This document shows positions 30,614-42,506 of a DNA stretch of 64,000 nucleotides, one piece after another. The translations under genes were made by a program, and so were the position numbers. The DNA comes from Synechococcus sp. WH 8109 (GTDB lineage: Bacteria; Cyanobacteriota; Cyanobacteriia; PCC-6307; Cyanobiaceae). The notes beneath the pieces are model-generated. The model did no database searches, was not told the DNA's origin, and saw only the letters and a list, made by a program, of their open reading frames with translations. Location: positions 1,984,001 through 2,048,000 of the forward strand of contig NZ_CP006882.1 in the NCBI RefSeq assembly GCF_000161795.2. The letters run 5' to 3'. Within the stretch, counting starts at the first letter, position 1. Every line of letters begins with the position of its first letter.

Positions 30614-31005
30614 TAGAAGTGACGGGCATCAGCCCGCTGCTGCCGCAAACGGCTGTGCTGTTTGCTGAGCAATTGCAGCACCAGCGTTGGGTGCCGATGG
30701 ATGAGCGCCAGAAAATTGGAGCGGCTCAGGCAGAACAACGAAACAGGCGTCACCGCTGTGGCATCACGGCTGTGACACTCGGCGCCATCCACCAGATCCT
30801 CATAGAAAAACAATTCACCGGAACCAAAGCGAATGCGGTTCAACGGACCACTGCTCAGTTCCATCCATCCCCGTTCAATCACATGGATGAACTGCACAGG
30901 CTCACCGGCAGTGAAAACAGTTGCGCCGGTGGGAAGGGTCAGGCGATCCACCTCAGGATGTTCCTGGATCAGTTCCAGAGGAGTCAGCGGAGCTGAGGCG
31001 GACAA
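30610..31005 (-). CDS. Stand-alone cyclic-nucleotide-binding domain protein
   Basis: A 131-residue protein consisting almost entirely of a cNMP-binding (cupin-like) domain: LPTGATVFTAGEPVQFIHVI, then ERGWMELSSG ... FGSGELFFYEDLV and LFCLSRSNFLALIHRHPTL. There is no DNA-binding helix-turn-helix after the domain, so it is not a complete CRP/NtcA-type regulator. The phosphate-binding cassette arginine typical of true cAMP binding is not evident. It may sense another ligand or act by protein contact. TTG start at 31005. Confidence 0.72.
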   Translation of the reverse strand: MSASAPLTPLELIQEHPEVDRLTLPTGATVFTAGEPVQFIHVIERGWMELSSGPLNRIRFGSGELFFYEDLVDGAECHSRDATAVTPVSLFCLSRSNFLALIHRHPTLVLQLLSKQHSRLRQQRADARHFY

Positions 31006-31089
31006 GGCAACAACGGGGGTTGGCTGCAGTATCCCGCGTTCATCCGGTGGAGGCCATCAGCAATAGCGGAGTCATGGATGGATCCGGGC

Positions 31090-31302
31090 TCACGTCAAGC
31101 TGCGGTCCAGTTCCAGCTGACGCTCTCCAACACCGCTGCTCTGTAAAGCCGGAAGCTTGGGGGAACGGGGGGTCCAGTGGTGACAGACCATCAGATCTGC
31201 AATCTCGGCAAACACCTCCAACCGGCGCAGACGGCACCACCCCTTCGCACCTGCCGGCAGGGTGCAGTACTGACAACTGCGACAGCAGGAGCTAGTGGCC
31301 AA
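31090..31302 (-). CDS. Small cysteine-rich hypothetical protein
   Basis: A 70-residue protein with an N-terminal cysteine cluster CCRSCQYC, then GWCRLRRLEVF and a final CHHWTPRSPKLPAL. This gives six cysteines and two histidines arranged like a small zinc- or iron-sulfur-binding unit. The pattern resembles short picocyanobacterial proteins of unknown function. It overlaps the long upstream in-frame extension of gcvT, which supports the shorter gcvT start chosen here. Confidence 0.6.
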   Translation of the reverse strand: MATSSCCRSCQYCTLPAGAKGWCRLRRLEVFAEIADLMVCHHWTPRSPKLPALQSSGVGERQLELDRSLT

Positions 31303-31432
31303 GGAAGCGCTCCGGAAACGTGCTCAAGCTAGTGACGGTCTGCGAAACGGACCATGGACAGGGGCAAATTTCCGGGTTCCCTTCCGGATCGTGAAGCCCT
31401 CCATAAGAATGCGCTTCTCATCGGCCGCCCCC

Positions 31433-32536
31433 ATGTCACTGCAGCGCACTCCCCTGTTCGAGTCCTGCCGCAGCGTCGGCGGCCGCATGGTGCCGTTTGC
31501 CGGCTGGGAGATGCCGGTTCAGTTCAGCGGCCTGATCCAGGAACACAAGGCCGTTCGCGAACGGGTCGGCATGTTCGATATTTCCCACATGGGAGTGCTG
31601 CGCCTCGAAGGTGCCAATCCCAAGGATGCGCTGCAACGGCTGATCCCCAGCGACCTGCACCGCATCGGTCCCGGCGAAGCCTGCTACTCGGTTCTGCTGA
31701 ACGAGCGCGGCGGTATTCGCGACGACCTCATCGTTTACGACTGCGGTGCCATCGATGCCGAACGGGGTGCGCTGGTACTGGTGATCAATGCCGCCTGCGC
31801 CGACAGCGACACCGCCTGGATCCGTGAACAGATGGAGCCCGCTGGCCTAACGCTGACCGACATCAAAAAGGATGGAGTGCTGCTCGCTCTGCAGGGCCCT
31901 GAGGCCATGGGAGTGCTGCAAGAGCTGAGCGGCGAAGACCTAAGCGGCTTGCCCCGCTTCGGTCACCGAATGCTCAAACTCAAGGGCCTGAGCCAACCGG
32001 TGTTCAGTGCTCGTACGGGCTACACCGGCGAAGACGGTGCCGAGCTGCTGCTAAAAGCCGACGACGGACAAAAGCTCTGGCAGCTTTTGCTCGATCGCGG
32101 TGTCACCCCCTGCGGTCTGGGAGCGCGGGACACCTTGCGACTGGAGGCCGCCATGCACCTTTACGGTCAGGACATGAACGACAAAACCAACCCCTTCGAG
32201 GCGGGGTTGGGTTGGCTCGTGCACCTGGAAATGCCCGTGGATTTTGTGGGCCGACAGGCACTGGAGCAGGCGGTGGAATCCGGCCCCGCCACGCGCCTGG
32301 TAGGCCTCAAGCTGCAGGGTCGTGCCATCGCCCGCCACGACTACCCCGTTGTGCACAACGGAGAGACGGTGGGCATCGTCACCAGCGGCACCTGGTCCCC
32401 CACCCTGGAAGAAGCGATCGCCCTGGCCTACGTGCCCCCATCCCTCGCCAAGCTCGGCACCGAACTGAGCGTTGAGATCCGCGGCAAGGCCCAACCGGCA
32501 ACGGTGGTTCGCAAGCCCTTCTACAAACGCGCCTGA
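31433..32536 (+). CDS. gcvT: Glycine cleavage system T protein (aminomethyltransferase)
   Basis: Moves the methylene group from the H-protein lipoyl arm to tetrahydrofolate, releasing ammonia. At 367 residues from ATG 31433 ([20 protein letters not shown]) it matches the family. Folate-site segments include [28 protein letters not shown] and [33 protein letters not shown] is also typical. Earlier in-frame starts at 31409 and 31295 would add residues foreign to the family. It is about 28 kb from gcvH-gcvP. No glycine riboswitch was seen upstream. Confidence 0.96.
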   Translation: MSLQRTPLFESCRSVGGRMVPFAGWEMPVQFSGLIQEHKAVRERVGMFDISHMGVLRLEGANPKDALQRLIPSDLHRIGPGEACYSVLLNERGGIRDDLIVYDCGAIDAERGALVLVINAACADSDTAWIREQMEPAGLTLTDIKKDGVLLALQGPEAMGVLQELSGEDLSGLPRFGHRMLKLKGLSQPVFSARTGYTGEDGAELLLKADDGQKLWQLLLDRGVTPCGLGARDTLRLEAAMHLYGQDMNDKTNPFEAGLGWLVHLEMPVDFVGRQALEQAVESGPATRLVGLKLQGRAIARHDYPVVHNGETVGIVTSGTWSPTLEEAIALAYVPPSLAKLGTELSVEIRGKAQPATVVRKPFYKRA

Positions 32537-32585
32537 AGCTCACCGCTGCTGTGGGAAACTCGCTCTTCTCCAGTTGAGACATCCC

Positions 32586-34415
32586 ATGCGCAGCAACGGT
32601 TGCGGCGACCTGCGCGAACAGAACATTGATCAGCAGGTGCAACTGTGCGGCTGGGTGGATCGACGACGTGATCACGGCGGGGTGATTTTTATCGACCTGC
32701 GGGACCGCAGCGGCACGGTGCAGATCACGGTGGACCCGGATCTGGGCGCCGACGCCTTCGCCGTCGCCGAGCATCTGCGCAGCGAAACCGTGCTGCAGGT
32801 TGAGGGGAAAGTGCGAGCCCGGCCTGGCGAATCCCTGAACGACAAGCTGGCCACGGGGGCTGTGGAAGTGCTCGCCAGCGGCATCACCGTGCTGAACAGC
32901 GTGAAAGGCAACCTGCCCTTCCCTGTGTCGGTGCACGACGAGGAGAACACCCGCGAAGAACTGCGGCTGCGCCACCGCTATCTGGATCTGCGCCGCAAGC
33001 GCATGAACGACAACCTGCGGCTGCGGGCCCAGACCATCCAGGCCGCCCGTCGCTTCCTGGAGGACGCAGGCTTCATCGAGGTGGAGACCCCGGTGCTGAC
33101 CCGCTCCACTCCGGAAGGCGCCCGCGACTACGTGCTGCCCAGCCGGGTCTGCGGCGGCGAATGGTTCGCTCTGCCCCAGTCCCCCCAGTTATTCAAGCAG
33201 CTGCTGATGGTGGGCGGCATCGAGCGGTACTACCAGGTCGCCCGCTGTTTCCGCGACGAAGACCTGCGGGCCGACCGCCAGCCGGAATTCACCCAGCTGG
33301 ACATCGAGATGAGCTTCATGGATCAGGAGCAGATCCTGGAGCTGAACGAATCACTGATTTGCGCCATATGGAAGGCCGTGAAGGGCATCGAACTGCCGCG
33401 GCCCTTCCCACGCATGACCTGGCATGACGCCATGGAGCGCTACGGCACCGACCGACCCGACACCCGCTACGGCATGGAGCTCACCAACGTGAGCGACATC
33501 GTCAAGGACATGGGCTTCAAGGTGTTCAGTGGCGCCGTGAAGTCCGGCGGCGCGGTGAAGTGCATTGCAGTGCCCGGCGGCAACGATGCGGTGAGCAACG
33601 TTCGGATCAAGCCGGGCGGCGATGTGTTCAGCGAGGCCCAGAAAGCTGGTGCCGGGGGCCTGGCCTTCATCCGGGTGCGAGACGGCGGTGAGATCGACAC
33701 GATCGGCGCCATCAAGGACAACCTCAGCGATGAGCAGAAGCAGGAGCTGCTCAGCCGCACCGGCGCGGAACCCGGCACCCTGCTGCTGTTCGGTGCCGGC
33801 GACACCGCCACGGTGAACAAGGCCCTCGACCGGGTGCGCCAGTACCTGGCCAAGGAGCTGGGCATGGTGAAGGCCGACCGAGACAACGACCAGTGGAACT
33901 TCCTCTGGGTGGTGGACTTCCCGATGTTCGAGTTCAACAGCGACGAGAACCGTTACGAGGCTCTGCACCACCCCTTCTGCGCCCCCAATGCGGAGGATCT
34001 CGGCAGCGATGCGTCGAAGTGGGCCGACATCCTGCCCGGAGCCCGGGCCCAGGCCTATGACCTTGTGCTCAATGGCCTTGAGCTGGGCGGTGGCTCCCTG
34101 CGCATCCATGACTCCGCCCTGCAGCGCCAGGTGTTGCAGACGGTTGGATTGCCCCTCGAGGAGGCCCAGGAGCAGTTCGGCTTCCTGATGGACGCTCTCG
34201 ATGTGGGCGCACCGCCCCACGGCGGCCTGGCCTTCGGTGTGGACCGGATGGTGATGCTGCTGGCCGGCGAGGAGTCGATCCGCGACACCATTGCCTTCCC
34301 AAAAACCCAGCAGGCCCGCTGCCTGATGACCAGTGCCCCTGGAGGCGTGGCCGACAAGCAGCTGGAGGAACTGCACGTGGCCAGCACATGGGTTGAGCCT
34401 GACCAGGAAGACTGA
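32586..34415 (+). CDS. aspS: Aspartyl-tRNA synthetase
   Basis: A class II synthetase, 609 residues from ATG 32586. The N-terminal OB-fold anticodon domain contains [20 protein letters not shown]. Motif 2 is the [20 protein letters not shown] region, the bacterial insertion domain lies at about 290-420, and motif 3 is [16 protein letters not shown]. Whether the enzyme is discriminating or also charges tRNA-Asn cannot be settled by eye. It lies 49 bases after gcvT. Confidence 0.97.
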   Translation: MRSNGCGDLREQNIDQQVQLCGWVDRRRDHGGVIFIDLRDRSGTVQITVDPDLGADAFAVAEHLRSETVLQVEGKVRARPGESLNDKLATGAVEVLASGITVLNSVKGNLPFPVSVHDEENTREELRLRHRYLDLRRKRMNDNLRLRAQTIQAARRFLEDAGFIEVETPVLTRSTPEGARDYVLPSRVCGGEWFALPQSPQLFKQLLMVGGIERYYQVARCFRDEDLRADRQPEFTQLDIEMSFMDQEQILELNESLICAIWKAVKGIELPRPFPRMTWHDAMERYGTDRPDTRYGMELTNVSDIVKDMGFKVFSGAVKSGGAVKCIAVPGGNDAVSNVRIKPGGDVFSEAQKAGAGGLAFIRVRDGGEIDTIGAIKDNLSDEQKQELLSRTGAEPGTLLLFGAGDTATVNKALDRVRQYLAKELGMVKADRDNDQWNFLWVVDFPMFEFNSDENRYEALHHPFCAPNAEDLGSDASKWADILPGARAQAYDLVLNGLELGGGSLRIHDSALQRQVLQTVGLPLEEAQEQFGFLMDALDVGAPPHGGLAFGVDRMVMLLAGEESIRDTIAFPKTQQARCLMTSAPGGVADKQLEELHVASTWVEPDQED

Positions 34416-34517
34416 CCACAGCCACCGGGCTGAGCAGATCCCGAAGGGAATCAGCGCATTTGTCGCACCGCGGCCAACGGCGAGGAACCCTGAAGTTGGA
34501 CTTCACAAGGCCAGCTT

Positions 34518-35651
34518 TTGCCCAGCAAGCCCCGACGGACCGGGGGGACCCGTGAGCGCCGCAGCAGCGGCACAACGGATCTGCTGCGGCTTTATCTCCA
34601 GGACATCGGCCGGGTCGACCTGCTCACCAACGAGGAGGAGGTCACCTTGGCCCGCCTGGTGCAGCGCCGCGAAGCACTGCTTCTCCAGCAACGGGAGCTG
34701 GCTGAAAGCGATGCCGCCATCGGTGAACTCCACCGTCTCGAAGAACTGCAACGCCGGGAAGCCAACCAGCACAGCCACTGGCCAACCAAGCAGGAATGGG
34801 CCCGGGCGGCAGGACTGCCCTTGCCCGACTTGCAGCAGCGGATTGAACTGGGATATCAGGCCTGGGCTGAGCAAGCCCAGCTTGAGGCCAAAGATGTGAA
34901 GCTGGCCCTCCGCAACGGGCGGCGAGCCAAAGACCACATGATTCAGGCCAACCTGCGCCTGGTGGTGGCAGTGGCCAAGAAGTACCAGCAGCGGGGCATG
35001 GAAATCCTCGACCTGGTCCAGGAGGGAACGCTCGGGCTGGAACGGGCCGTGGAAAAGTTCGATCCCACCCGTGGTTTCCGCTTCAGCACCTACGCCTACT
35101 GGTGGATCCGCCAGGGCATAACCCGGGCCATCGCCACCCAGAGCCGCACGATCCGCTTGCCCGTTCACGTCACCGAAAAACTGAACCGGATCAAACGGGT
35201 CCAGCAGGAGATTGCAAGCAACGAAGGACGCATTGCCTCGATCGCGGATCTGGCGCGCGAATTGGGCATCAGTGAAGACACCGTGCGCCAGACCCTGGCC
35301 CGGGTGCCCCGCTCAGTGTCTCTGGACACCCGTGTCGGCCGCGAACAGGACACTCAGCTCGGAGATCTGATCGAGGACGGCCATGCCACCCCGGAGCAGA
35401 CCCTCACTCACGACGAACTCCACAACGATCTGGAGGATCTCCTGGATGAACTGACCAGTCGGGAGGCCGCTGTCCTGCGCCGGCGCTTCGGATTGGAGGA
35501 CGACACGCCCCAGACCCTTGCCCAGATCGGGGAAGAGCTGAAACTCTCAAGGGAGCGCGTTCGTCAGATCGAAACCCGCGCCCTGCTCAAACTGCGGCAA
35601 CCCCAACGACGTAGCAAAGTCCGGGACTACATCCAGGGCCTGGATTCCTAA
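34518..35651 (+). CDS. RpoD-family group 2 sigma factor
   Basis: A 377-residue sigma-70 family factor without the long acidic region 1.1 of the primary factor. Region 1.2 is at about 19-50 (TDLLRLYLQDIGRVDLLTNEEE). Region 2 follows (LRLVVAVAKKYQQRGMEILD, with RGFRFSTYAYWWIRQGI for -10 recognition). Region 3 (IASIADLARELGISEDTVRQ) and region 4 (TLAQIGEELKLSRERVRQIE) are complete. An unusual spacer of about 85 residues lies between regions 1.2 and 2.1. Start is TTG 34518. Group 2 sigma factors in cyanobacteria adjust expression to light, nitrogen and stress; the particular regulon is unknown. Confidence 0.92.
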   Translation: MPSKPRRTGGTRERRSSGTTDLLRLYLQDIGRVDLLTNEEEVTLARLVQRREALLLQQRELAESDAAIGELHRLEELQRREANQHSHWPTKQEWARAAGLPLPDLQQRIELGYQAWAEQAQLEAKDVKLALRNGRRAKDHMIQANLRLVVAVAKKYQQRGMEILDLVQEGTLGLERAVEKFDPTRGFRFSTYAYWWIRQGITRAIATQSRTIRLPVHVTEKLNRIKRVQQEIASNEGRIASIADLARELGISEDTVRQTLARVPRSVSLDTRVGREQDTQLGDLIEDGHATPEQTLTHDELHNDLEDLLDELTSREAAVLRRRFGLEDDTPQTLAQIGEELKLSRERVRQIETRALLKLRQPQRRSKVRDYIQGLDS

Positions 35652-35697
35652 AACAACGTTTCCCCCTGGAGGCCATGACCGACGCCAGCTAATTTGA

Positions 35698-37365
<1,668 letters not shown>

Positions 37366-37374
37366 ACCGCGTCG

Positions 37375-37992
37375 ATGGCTGACTCCCAGCGTCTCCCGGT
37401 GGTGGAGACATTCCATTCCCTACAGGGAGAGGGCCGCCATGCCGGACGCAGTGCATTTTTCATTCGTCTCGCCGGCTGCACCGTGGGCTGTTCCTGGTGC
37501 GACACCAAGCACTCATGGCCCAGCCAGGGGCACGCTGAGCAGCCCATCGGTGCCTTGGCTTCAGCCGCCCAGATGGCGGCTGAAGCCGGGGCCAGCTTCG
37601 TTGTGATCACCGGAGGAGAACCGTTGCATCACAATCTGCAGCCCCTCACCCAGGCCCTCGATGCGCGATGCGGTCTCCCCCTGCATCTGGAAACCAGCGG
37701 GGTGGATCCGCTAACCGGACGCTTCGACTGGATCACCCTCTCGCCAAAACGCCACCGCCCCCCAAGGCAAGAGCTTTTGCAGGCCTGCCATGAGCTGAAA
37801 GTTGTGGTGCATGGCCCGGAAGACATCAGCTTTGCTGCAGCCATGGCGTCTCAGTGCGAGGACGACACAGAGCGGCTGCTTCAGCCGGGCTGGGAGAGCA
37901 GCATCGGAGAAGAGCTGGCTTTGGATCATGTGCGTAAACACCCCCAATGGCGCCTCAGCCTGCAAAGCCACAAATGGCTAGGCATCCGCTGA
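37375..37992 (+). CDS. queE: 7-carboxy-7-deazaguanine synthase QueE
   Basis: A radical SAM enzyme converting 6-carboxytetrahydropterin to 7-carboxy-7-deazaguanine, on the path to queuosine. It is 205 residues. The [4Fe-4S] cysteines are Cys35, Cys39 and Cys42 (CTVGCSWC). The N-terminal signature VVETFHSLQGEGRHAGRSAF is typical of QueE. Substrate-binding features include TGGEPL and LETSG. It is nine bases from pyrG and 67 bases before the next gene. Its partner queC lies two genes downstream. Confidence 0.95.
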   Translation: MADSQRLPVVETFHSLQGEGRHAGRSAFFIRLAGCTVGCSWCDTKHSWPSQGHAEQPIGALASAAQMAAEAGASFVVITGGEPLHHNLQPLTQALDARCGLPLHLETSGVDPLTGRFDWITLSPKRHRPPRQELLQACHELKVVVHGPEDISFAAAMASQCEDDTERLLQPGWESSIGEELALDHVRKHPQWRLSLQSHKWLGIR

Positions 37993-38059
37993 ACGATGCC
38001 GTTGAAGGCAAAGTCTGCTCCACTACGTTGAGGTTGAACTGAATTTGATCGCCTGAGCC

Positions 38060-38914
38060 ATGACCTCAGTGGCCGTTCTGGGCACAGGCCTCCTCGGAAC
38101 GGCGATCGCAACGCGATTGCTGGAGCAGGGTCTCAACGTCCACGTCTGGAACCGCGACCCCTCCCGCATCGTCTCGCTTGTGGGAAAGGGTGCAACAGCG
38201 ATCGACGATCTAGGGCAAGCCGCGAAAAGCGACAGCGTCTTGATCACCGTCTTGCGTGACGGGGCTGCCACTGCATCCGTGATCGGCGCGGTTGGAGCGT
38301 TGCCAGGCTCAACGGTGATCCCGATGGGGACCATGGGCGTGGAGGAAAGCCGCAAGCTCGCCACGCAGGTTGCGAACCAGGGAGGGCAGTACCTGGAAGC
38401 CCCGGTGCTGGGCAGCAAACCGCAAGCACTGAACGGATCTCTGCTGGTGATGGCAGGCGGCGAAGCAGAGGTCTTCGAAGAACAACGGCCACTCCTCTCT
38501 CATCTCTGCCAAGAGCCCCAACTCGTGGGCCCCGTTGGCTGCGGCGCTGCCACCAAGCTGGCCCTCAATCAGTTGATCGCCAGCCTCACCCACAGCTTCT
38601 CCCTCTCCCTGCAACTGATTCAGCGGGCCGGCGTTCCTGTGGAAACGTTCATGACCATCCTGCGGCCGTCAGCGCTCTACGCCCCCACCTTCGACAAGAA
38701 GCTGCAACGGATGCTGGATCACAGCTACGCCGATCCCAACTTCAGCACCGCCCTGCTGCGCAAAGACCTGCGCCTGTTCCTGGAGGAGGCGACAACGGCT
38801 GGCCTCCAAGATCAGGGGCTGAGCGGTTTGCTTTCCCTGCTTGAACAAGCCAAGGGCACCGAGCTGGATGAGCAGGACTACTGCGCCCTGCATGAACTCA
38901 CGGTTCTGAGATGA
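38060..38914 (+). CDS. NAD(P)-dependent beta-hydroxyacid dehydrogenase family protein
   Basis: A 284-residue member of the 3-hydroxyisobutyrate dehydrogenase / glyoxylate-succinic semialdehyde reductase family. The nucleotide motif is [12 protein letters not shown] (6-17). An arginine (WNRDPSR) at the end of the second strand suggests NADPH. The catalytic lysine is Lys166 in [11 protein letters not shown]. The usual substrate-binding motif GS(K/P)xxAxxGxL appears as [18 protein letters not shown]. It sits between queE and queC, overlapping queC by four bases; a metabolic link is not obvious. Confidence 0.85.
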   Translation: MTSVAVLGTGLLGTAIATRLLEQGLNVHVWNRDPSRIVSLVGKGATAIDDLGQAAKSDSVLITVLRDGAATASVIGAVGALPGSTVIPMGTMGVEESRKLATQVANQGGQYLEAPVLGSKPQALNGSLLVMAGGEAEVFEEQRPLLSHLCQEPQLVGPVGCGAATKLALNQLIASLTHSFSLSLQLIQRAGVPVETFMTILRPSALYAPTFDKKLQRMLDHSYADPNFSTALLRKDLRLFLEEATTAGLQDQGLSGLLSLLEQAKGTELDEQDYCALHELTVLR

Positions 38915-39591
38915 GTCAACGCACTGCCATCGCGCTTCTATCGGGAGGCTTGGATTCCGCCACCGCTGCGGCCCTTGCCCTGGAGCAAGGCGACCGCGTC
39001 ATCGGCCTGTCCTTTGACTACGGCCAGCGCCATCGCCGCGAATTGGACGCCGCTGCTGCCATTGCTGAGCAGCTTGGCCTGGCAGAGCATCACTGCATCA
39101 GCGTGAACCTGGCCAGTTGGGGGGGCTCAGCCCTCACCGACGCCAGCATCTCGATCCCCACCCATGGCGTTGAGGAGGGCAGCATTCCGCCCACCTATGT
39201 ACCCGGGCGCAACACCGTGTTCATCTCCGTGGGCCTCAGTCTGGCGGAGGCTCGCGGAGCCGAAAGGTTGGTGCTGGGGGTGAATGCTGTCGACTACTCG
39301 GGTTATCCCGACTGCCGGCCCGACTACCTCAACGCCTTTCAGACCCTGGCCGACCTTGCCAGCAAAGCCGGTCGGGAGGACCATGGCGCACAACTCTGGG
39401 CACCTCTTGTGCAGTGGAGCAAGGTACGCATAGTTGAGGAAGCCCTTCGCCTGGGTGTTCCGATCGAAACAACCTGGAGTTGCTACAGCGGCGGCACGCA
39501 CCCCTGCGGCGTCTGCGACAGCTGCCGCATTCGTGATGCAGCGCTCCGCGAGGCCGGCCGGCCTGACCTCTGCAGTTCCACAGCGGCATGA
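38911..39591 (+). CDS. queC: 7-cyano-7-deazaguanine synthase QueC
   Basis: An ATP-dependent amidotransferase-like enzyme converting 7-carboxy-7-deazaguanine to preQ0. It is 226 residues. The PP-loop motif is [15 protein letters not shown] (9-23). The zinc site is made by the C-terminal cysteines in [25 protein letters not shown]-type recognition appears as [22 protein letters not shown] overlaps on both sides, with the dehydrogenase upstream and pabB downstream, show a tightly coupled operon. Confidence 0.96.
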   Translation: MSQRTAIALLSGGLDSATAAALALEQGDRVIGLSFDYGQRHRRELDAAAAIAEQLGLAEHHCISVNLASWGGSALTDASISIPTHGVEEGSIPPTYVPGRNTVFISVGLSLAEARGAERLVLGVNAVDYSGYPDCRPDYLNAFQTLADLASKAGREDHGAQLWAPLVQWSKVRIVEEALRLGVPIETTWSCYSGGTHPCGVCDSCRIRDAALREAGRPDLCSSTAA

Positions 39592-40886
39592 TCCGCCCAC
39601 AACGGCTTGAACTGCCCTGGCAGGAGCCCCAAGCGCTCGCGCACCAACTGGCCCATGCCTACGGCGAGGAAGGCCTTGTCTGGCTGGATGGCGACAGCAG
39701 CAACCTGGGCCGATGGGCCACCCTGGCGGTGGCGCCCCAGGAGATCGTCTGCTGCCGTGGCCTCCCTGGAGAGTCAGGAGCCAGCAATCCCTTCGAAGCA
39801 CTACGGGGGCTTGCCCCAGGTCATTGGTGCGGCTGGCTGAGCTATGAAGCCGCCGCCTGGGTAGAACCCGGGAACCCCTGGGACAGCGATGGCATGGCCA
39901 CGCTTTGGATCGCCCGCCACGATCCGGTGCTTCGCTTTGATCTCCAAAAGCGCAGGCTGTGGATCGAAGCCAGCAGCACGGCTGCTTTGGAACGCCTCAC
40001 CCAACAGCTGGCCTCCAGCCCTGAGCAGCCCAAAGGCAAGCCCCCATCAATCCCCCTGAAGGCCTGGCATCACCACACCTCAGCAGATCAGTACGCCGCA
40101 GGTGTGGAACGCATCCGTGAGCTGATCGCAGCAGGCGATCTCTTCCAAGCCAATCTCACGGCCTGTTGCAGCACAGCCTGGCCCAAGGGAGGCAGTGCGC
40201 TAGAGCTGTTCCTCACCCTGAGGGAGGCCTGTCCTGCCCCCTTTGCAGGACTTATCGTCAGCGACCAGAACGAGGCGTTGCTGTCATCGTCCCCGGAGCG
40301 GTTTCTGCAGGTGAGTGCCGAGGGAGCCGTACAAACCCGGCCGATCAAAGGCACCAGGCCGCGCAATGGCGACCCCGAACAGGATGCACACCTCGCCGCG
40401 GAGCTTGTGTGCAGCGACAAGGACCGGGCCGAAAATGTGATGATCGTCGATCTGCTGCGCAACGACCTCGGTCGTGCCTGCCAGCCGGGTTCGATTCAGG
40501 TTCCCCAACTGGTGGGGCTCGAAAGTTATTCCTCCGTGCATCACCTCACCTCGGTCGTGGAGGGACAGCTTCAGGCAGGATTGAGCTGGGTCGATCTGCT
40601 GGAAGCCAGTTGGCCTGGGGGGTCGATCAGCGGGGCGCCGAAACTGCGGGCCTGCCAACGTCTGAATGAGCTCGAGCCCACCAGCCGAGGGCCTTACTGC
40701 GGATCACTGCTGCGGATCGACTGGGATGGCAGCCTCGACAGCAACATCTTGATCCGATCCTTACTGCGCCAAGGCGACACCCTGCGGGCCCATGCCGGCT
40801 GCGGAATTGTCGCCGACTCGGATCCCTTTGGCGAAGCAGAGGAGTTGATGTGGAAACTCCAGCCCTTGCTGGAGGCACTGACATGA
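39588..40886 (+). CDS. pabB: Aminodeoxychorismate synthase component I
   Basis: Converts chorismate and ammonia to 4-amino-4-deoxychorismate for p-aminobenzoate and folate. It is 432 residues. The decisive motif is PIKGTRPR with Lys254: aminodeoxychorismate synthases have this lysine where anthranilate synthases have alanine (PIAGT). Other chorismate-binding motifs are [18 protein letters not shown] and [10 protein letters not shown] glutaminase partner (PabA/TrpG) is needed and is not adjacent. It overlaps both queC and pabC. Confidence 0.93.
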   Translation: MIRPQRLELPWQEPQALAHQLAHAYGEEGLVWLDGDSSNLGRWATLAVAPQEIVCCRGLPGESGASNPFEALRGLAPGHWCGWLSYEAAAWVEPGNPWDSDGMATLWIARHDPVLRFDLQKRRLWIEASSTAALERLTQQLASSPEQPKGKPPSIPLKAWHHHTSADQYAAGVERIRELIAAGDLFQANLTACCSTAWPKGGSALELFLTLREACPAPFAGLIVSDQNEALLSSSPERFLQVSAEGAVQTRPIKGTRPRNGDPEQDAHLAAELVCSDKDRAENVMIVDLLRNDLGRACQPGSIQVPQLVGLESYSSVHHLTSVVEGQLQAGLSWVDLLEASWPGGSISGAPKLRACQRLNELEPTSRGPYCGSLLRIDWDGSLDSNILIRSLLRQGDTLRAHAGCGIVADSDPFGEAEELMWKLQPLLEALT

Positions 40887-41695
40887 CCTCCGCCATCGCC
40901 TGGATCGACGGCCAGTGGGGAACAGCAGCAAACATGCAGCTTCCCCTCGACGACCGCGCCCTGCTCCTGGCCGATGGCCTCTTTGAAACCGTGCTGATCC
41001 GCAACGGTGCGCCGCAACTCCTGGAGGAGCACCTGCAGCGCTGGAGCGACAGTGCAGTTCTACTGGGCATGGACCGGCCACCGCAGCGAGACGCACTAGA
41101 GCCTCTGATTGAAGACGCAATTCAACGCAGCCAGCTGAGCGAAGCCGATGGAGCCCTGCGCCTCAACTGGAGCCGGGGCAGCACACCTCAGCGCGGAATC
41201 GGACTGCCGGCCCCAGGTCAGCACCGCTTTTGGCTCACGCTCCAAGCCTGCACACCAACATTTTCAGCCGTCACCACCATCACCAGTCGCCATGAGCGCC
41301 GCAATGCCTCCAGCCGCTTCAGCCGTTGCAAGACCTTTGCCTACGGGCAATCGATCCAGGCCCGCAGGGAAGCCCAGGACCAAGGGGCCGACGATGCACT
41401 GCTCTTGAACACGGCTGGAGCCCTGTGCTGCGGAACGGCGGCCAATCTGCTGGTCCTGCGTCGCGGTGAGTTGCTGACACCGCCCCTCAGCAGCGGCTGC
41501 CTCCCAGGGGTGATGCGGGGCCGTGCAGTCGCCCGAGGCATCGCCCTGGAAACCGAGCTAGCGGCCACGTTCGATGCCGACGATCAGGCCGTTCTGATCA
41601 ACAGCCTCAGCTGTCGACCTATTGCATCCCACAACGGTCAGCCCATGGCGGCCACCACTGCTGCAGTGGAGCTATGGCAATCCTTGCTGGATTGA
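40883..41695 (+). CDS. pabC: Aminodeoxychorismate lyase (class IV PLP enzyme)
   Basis: Releases pyruvate from aminodeoxychorismate to give p-aminobenzoate. It is 270 residues from ATG 40883, which overlaps the pabB stop (ATGA). As a fold-type IV PLP protein it has DDRALLLADGLFETVLIRNG near the N-terminus, the PLP lysine Lys150 in SRCKTFAYGQSI, and the phosphate-binding loop GTAANLLVLRRGELLTPPLS. Class IV aminotransferases (IlvE-type) share the fold, but the pabB overlap makes ADC lyase the best call. Confidence 0.9.
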   Translation: MTSAIAWIDGQWGTAANMQLPLDDRALLLADGLFETVLIRNGAPQLLEEHLQRWSDSAVLLGMDRPPQRDALEPLIEDAIQRSQLSEADGALRLNWSRGSTPQRGIGLPAPGQHRFWLTLQACTPTFSAVTTITSRHERRNASSRFSRCKTFAYGQSIQARREAQDQGADDALLLNTAGALCCGTAANLLVLRRGELLTPPLSSGCLPGVMRGRAVARGIALETELAATFDADDQAVLINSLSCRPIASHNGQPMAATTAAVELWQSLLD

Positions 41696-41714
41696 GCCAG
41701 AGGCAAGCGATGGC

Positions 41715-42506
41715 CTAGATCCGAAGAATCCGGCGCACAGCCTCGTCCCAACCGTTGGCATGGGGAGCTGCCGCCAGCTGGAAACGCCCGGCATCGATCC
41801 CAGAGCGCAACTCGGGATGGGGGCCATCGGGCCCGGGAACCACGACAGCGATGTCAGCCACCTCGAGCAACGGCAGATCGTTGGGGGAATCCCCCAAGGC
41901 CAAAACATTCACCTGCTCAGCACCCAGATGTAGCTTCAGGGTGGCCAAAGCCTTGCCTTTGCTGATGTCTGGGCCCAGCAGGTGACCCATACGGTTGCCC
42001 TGCACCACCGTCAGGCCCATCCGCTGGACCAGGGCCTCAAGCCGGCAACGCCCCTCCGCCGAGGGCGGAACAAAAGGCACGCTGCAGCACCGCCTCTGTG
42101 CCTGACGCAAAGCTTCACCGCCAAGCCCCAACAACCGCTGCCCTTCCGCCTCACTGAGTTCATCCAACGGACGCAGGGGCTCACCCAACTCGCCCTGAAG
42201 ACGCTGCAACTGAGGTTTCAGCGCCGTCCAATCCGGACCCAACGGCAGCTCCCAGGGTTCCCCCTCCGGTGTTTCCCCGTGCACGGCGCCACCGTTTTCA
42301 ACGATGTACGGGTCATGAAGCCCCGCCTCAGCGCGAAAGCCGCGCACTTCCTCGGCCGTTTTGCTGGTGCAGGGAATCACCGGAATCCGGTGCTGTTGCA
42401 ACTGACGGATCAGATCCTTGGCCGGCGACCAGTCGTAGCTGTGATCCAGCAACGTGCCGTCGAGATCAGTCACCACCCACCACGCCGGCTCAACACTCGC
42501 GGTCAT
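41715..42506 (-). CDS. gpgP: HAD phosphatase, probable glucosyl-3-phosphoglycerate phosphatase
   Basis: A 263-residue HAD-superfamily phosphatase of the mannosyl-3-phosphoglycerate phosphatase type. The nucleophile Asp14 and Asp16 are in VVTDLDGTLLDHSYDW. Motif III and IV residues are in the KGKALATLKL region and in ALGDSPNDLPLLEVAD. Family members act on mannosyl- or glucosyl-3-phosphoglycerate. The gpgS gene at 44300 makes the glucosyl substrate, so glucosylglycerate formation is the inferred role. ATG 42506 overlaps the stop of the GH13 gene (ATGA). Confidence 0.8.
   Translation of the reverse strand: MTASVEPAWWVVTDLDGTLLDHSYDWSPAKDLIRQLQQHRIPVIPCTSKTAEEVRGFRAEAGLHDPYIVENGGAVHGETPEGEPWELPLGPDWTALKPQLQRLQGELGEPLRPLDELSEAEGQRLLGLGGEALRQAQRRCCSVPFVPPSAEGRCRLEALVQRMGLTVVQGNRMGHLLGPDISKGKALATLKLHLGAEQVNVLALGDSPNDLPLLEVADIAVVVPGPDGPHPELRSGIDAGRFQLAAAPHANGWDEAVRRILRI

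Noticed and set aside
31037-31080. Possible second glutamine riboswitch (CGTTCATCCGG string)
   Set aside because: Only the first short string fits; the matching GAACG arm and the second conserved block are missing.
31300-31432. Glycine riboswitch upstream of gcvT
   Set aside because: The conserved core strings of the glycine riboswitch are not present in the leader region.
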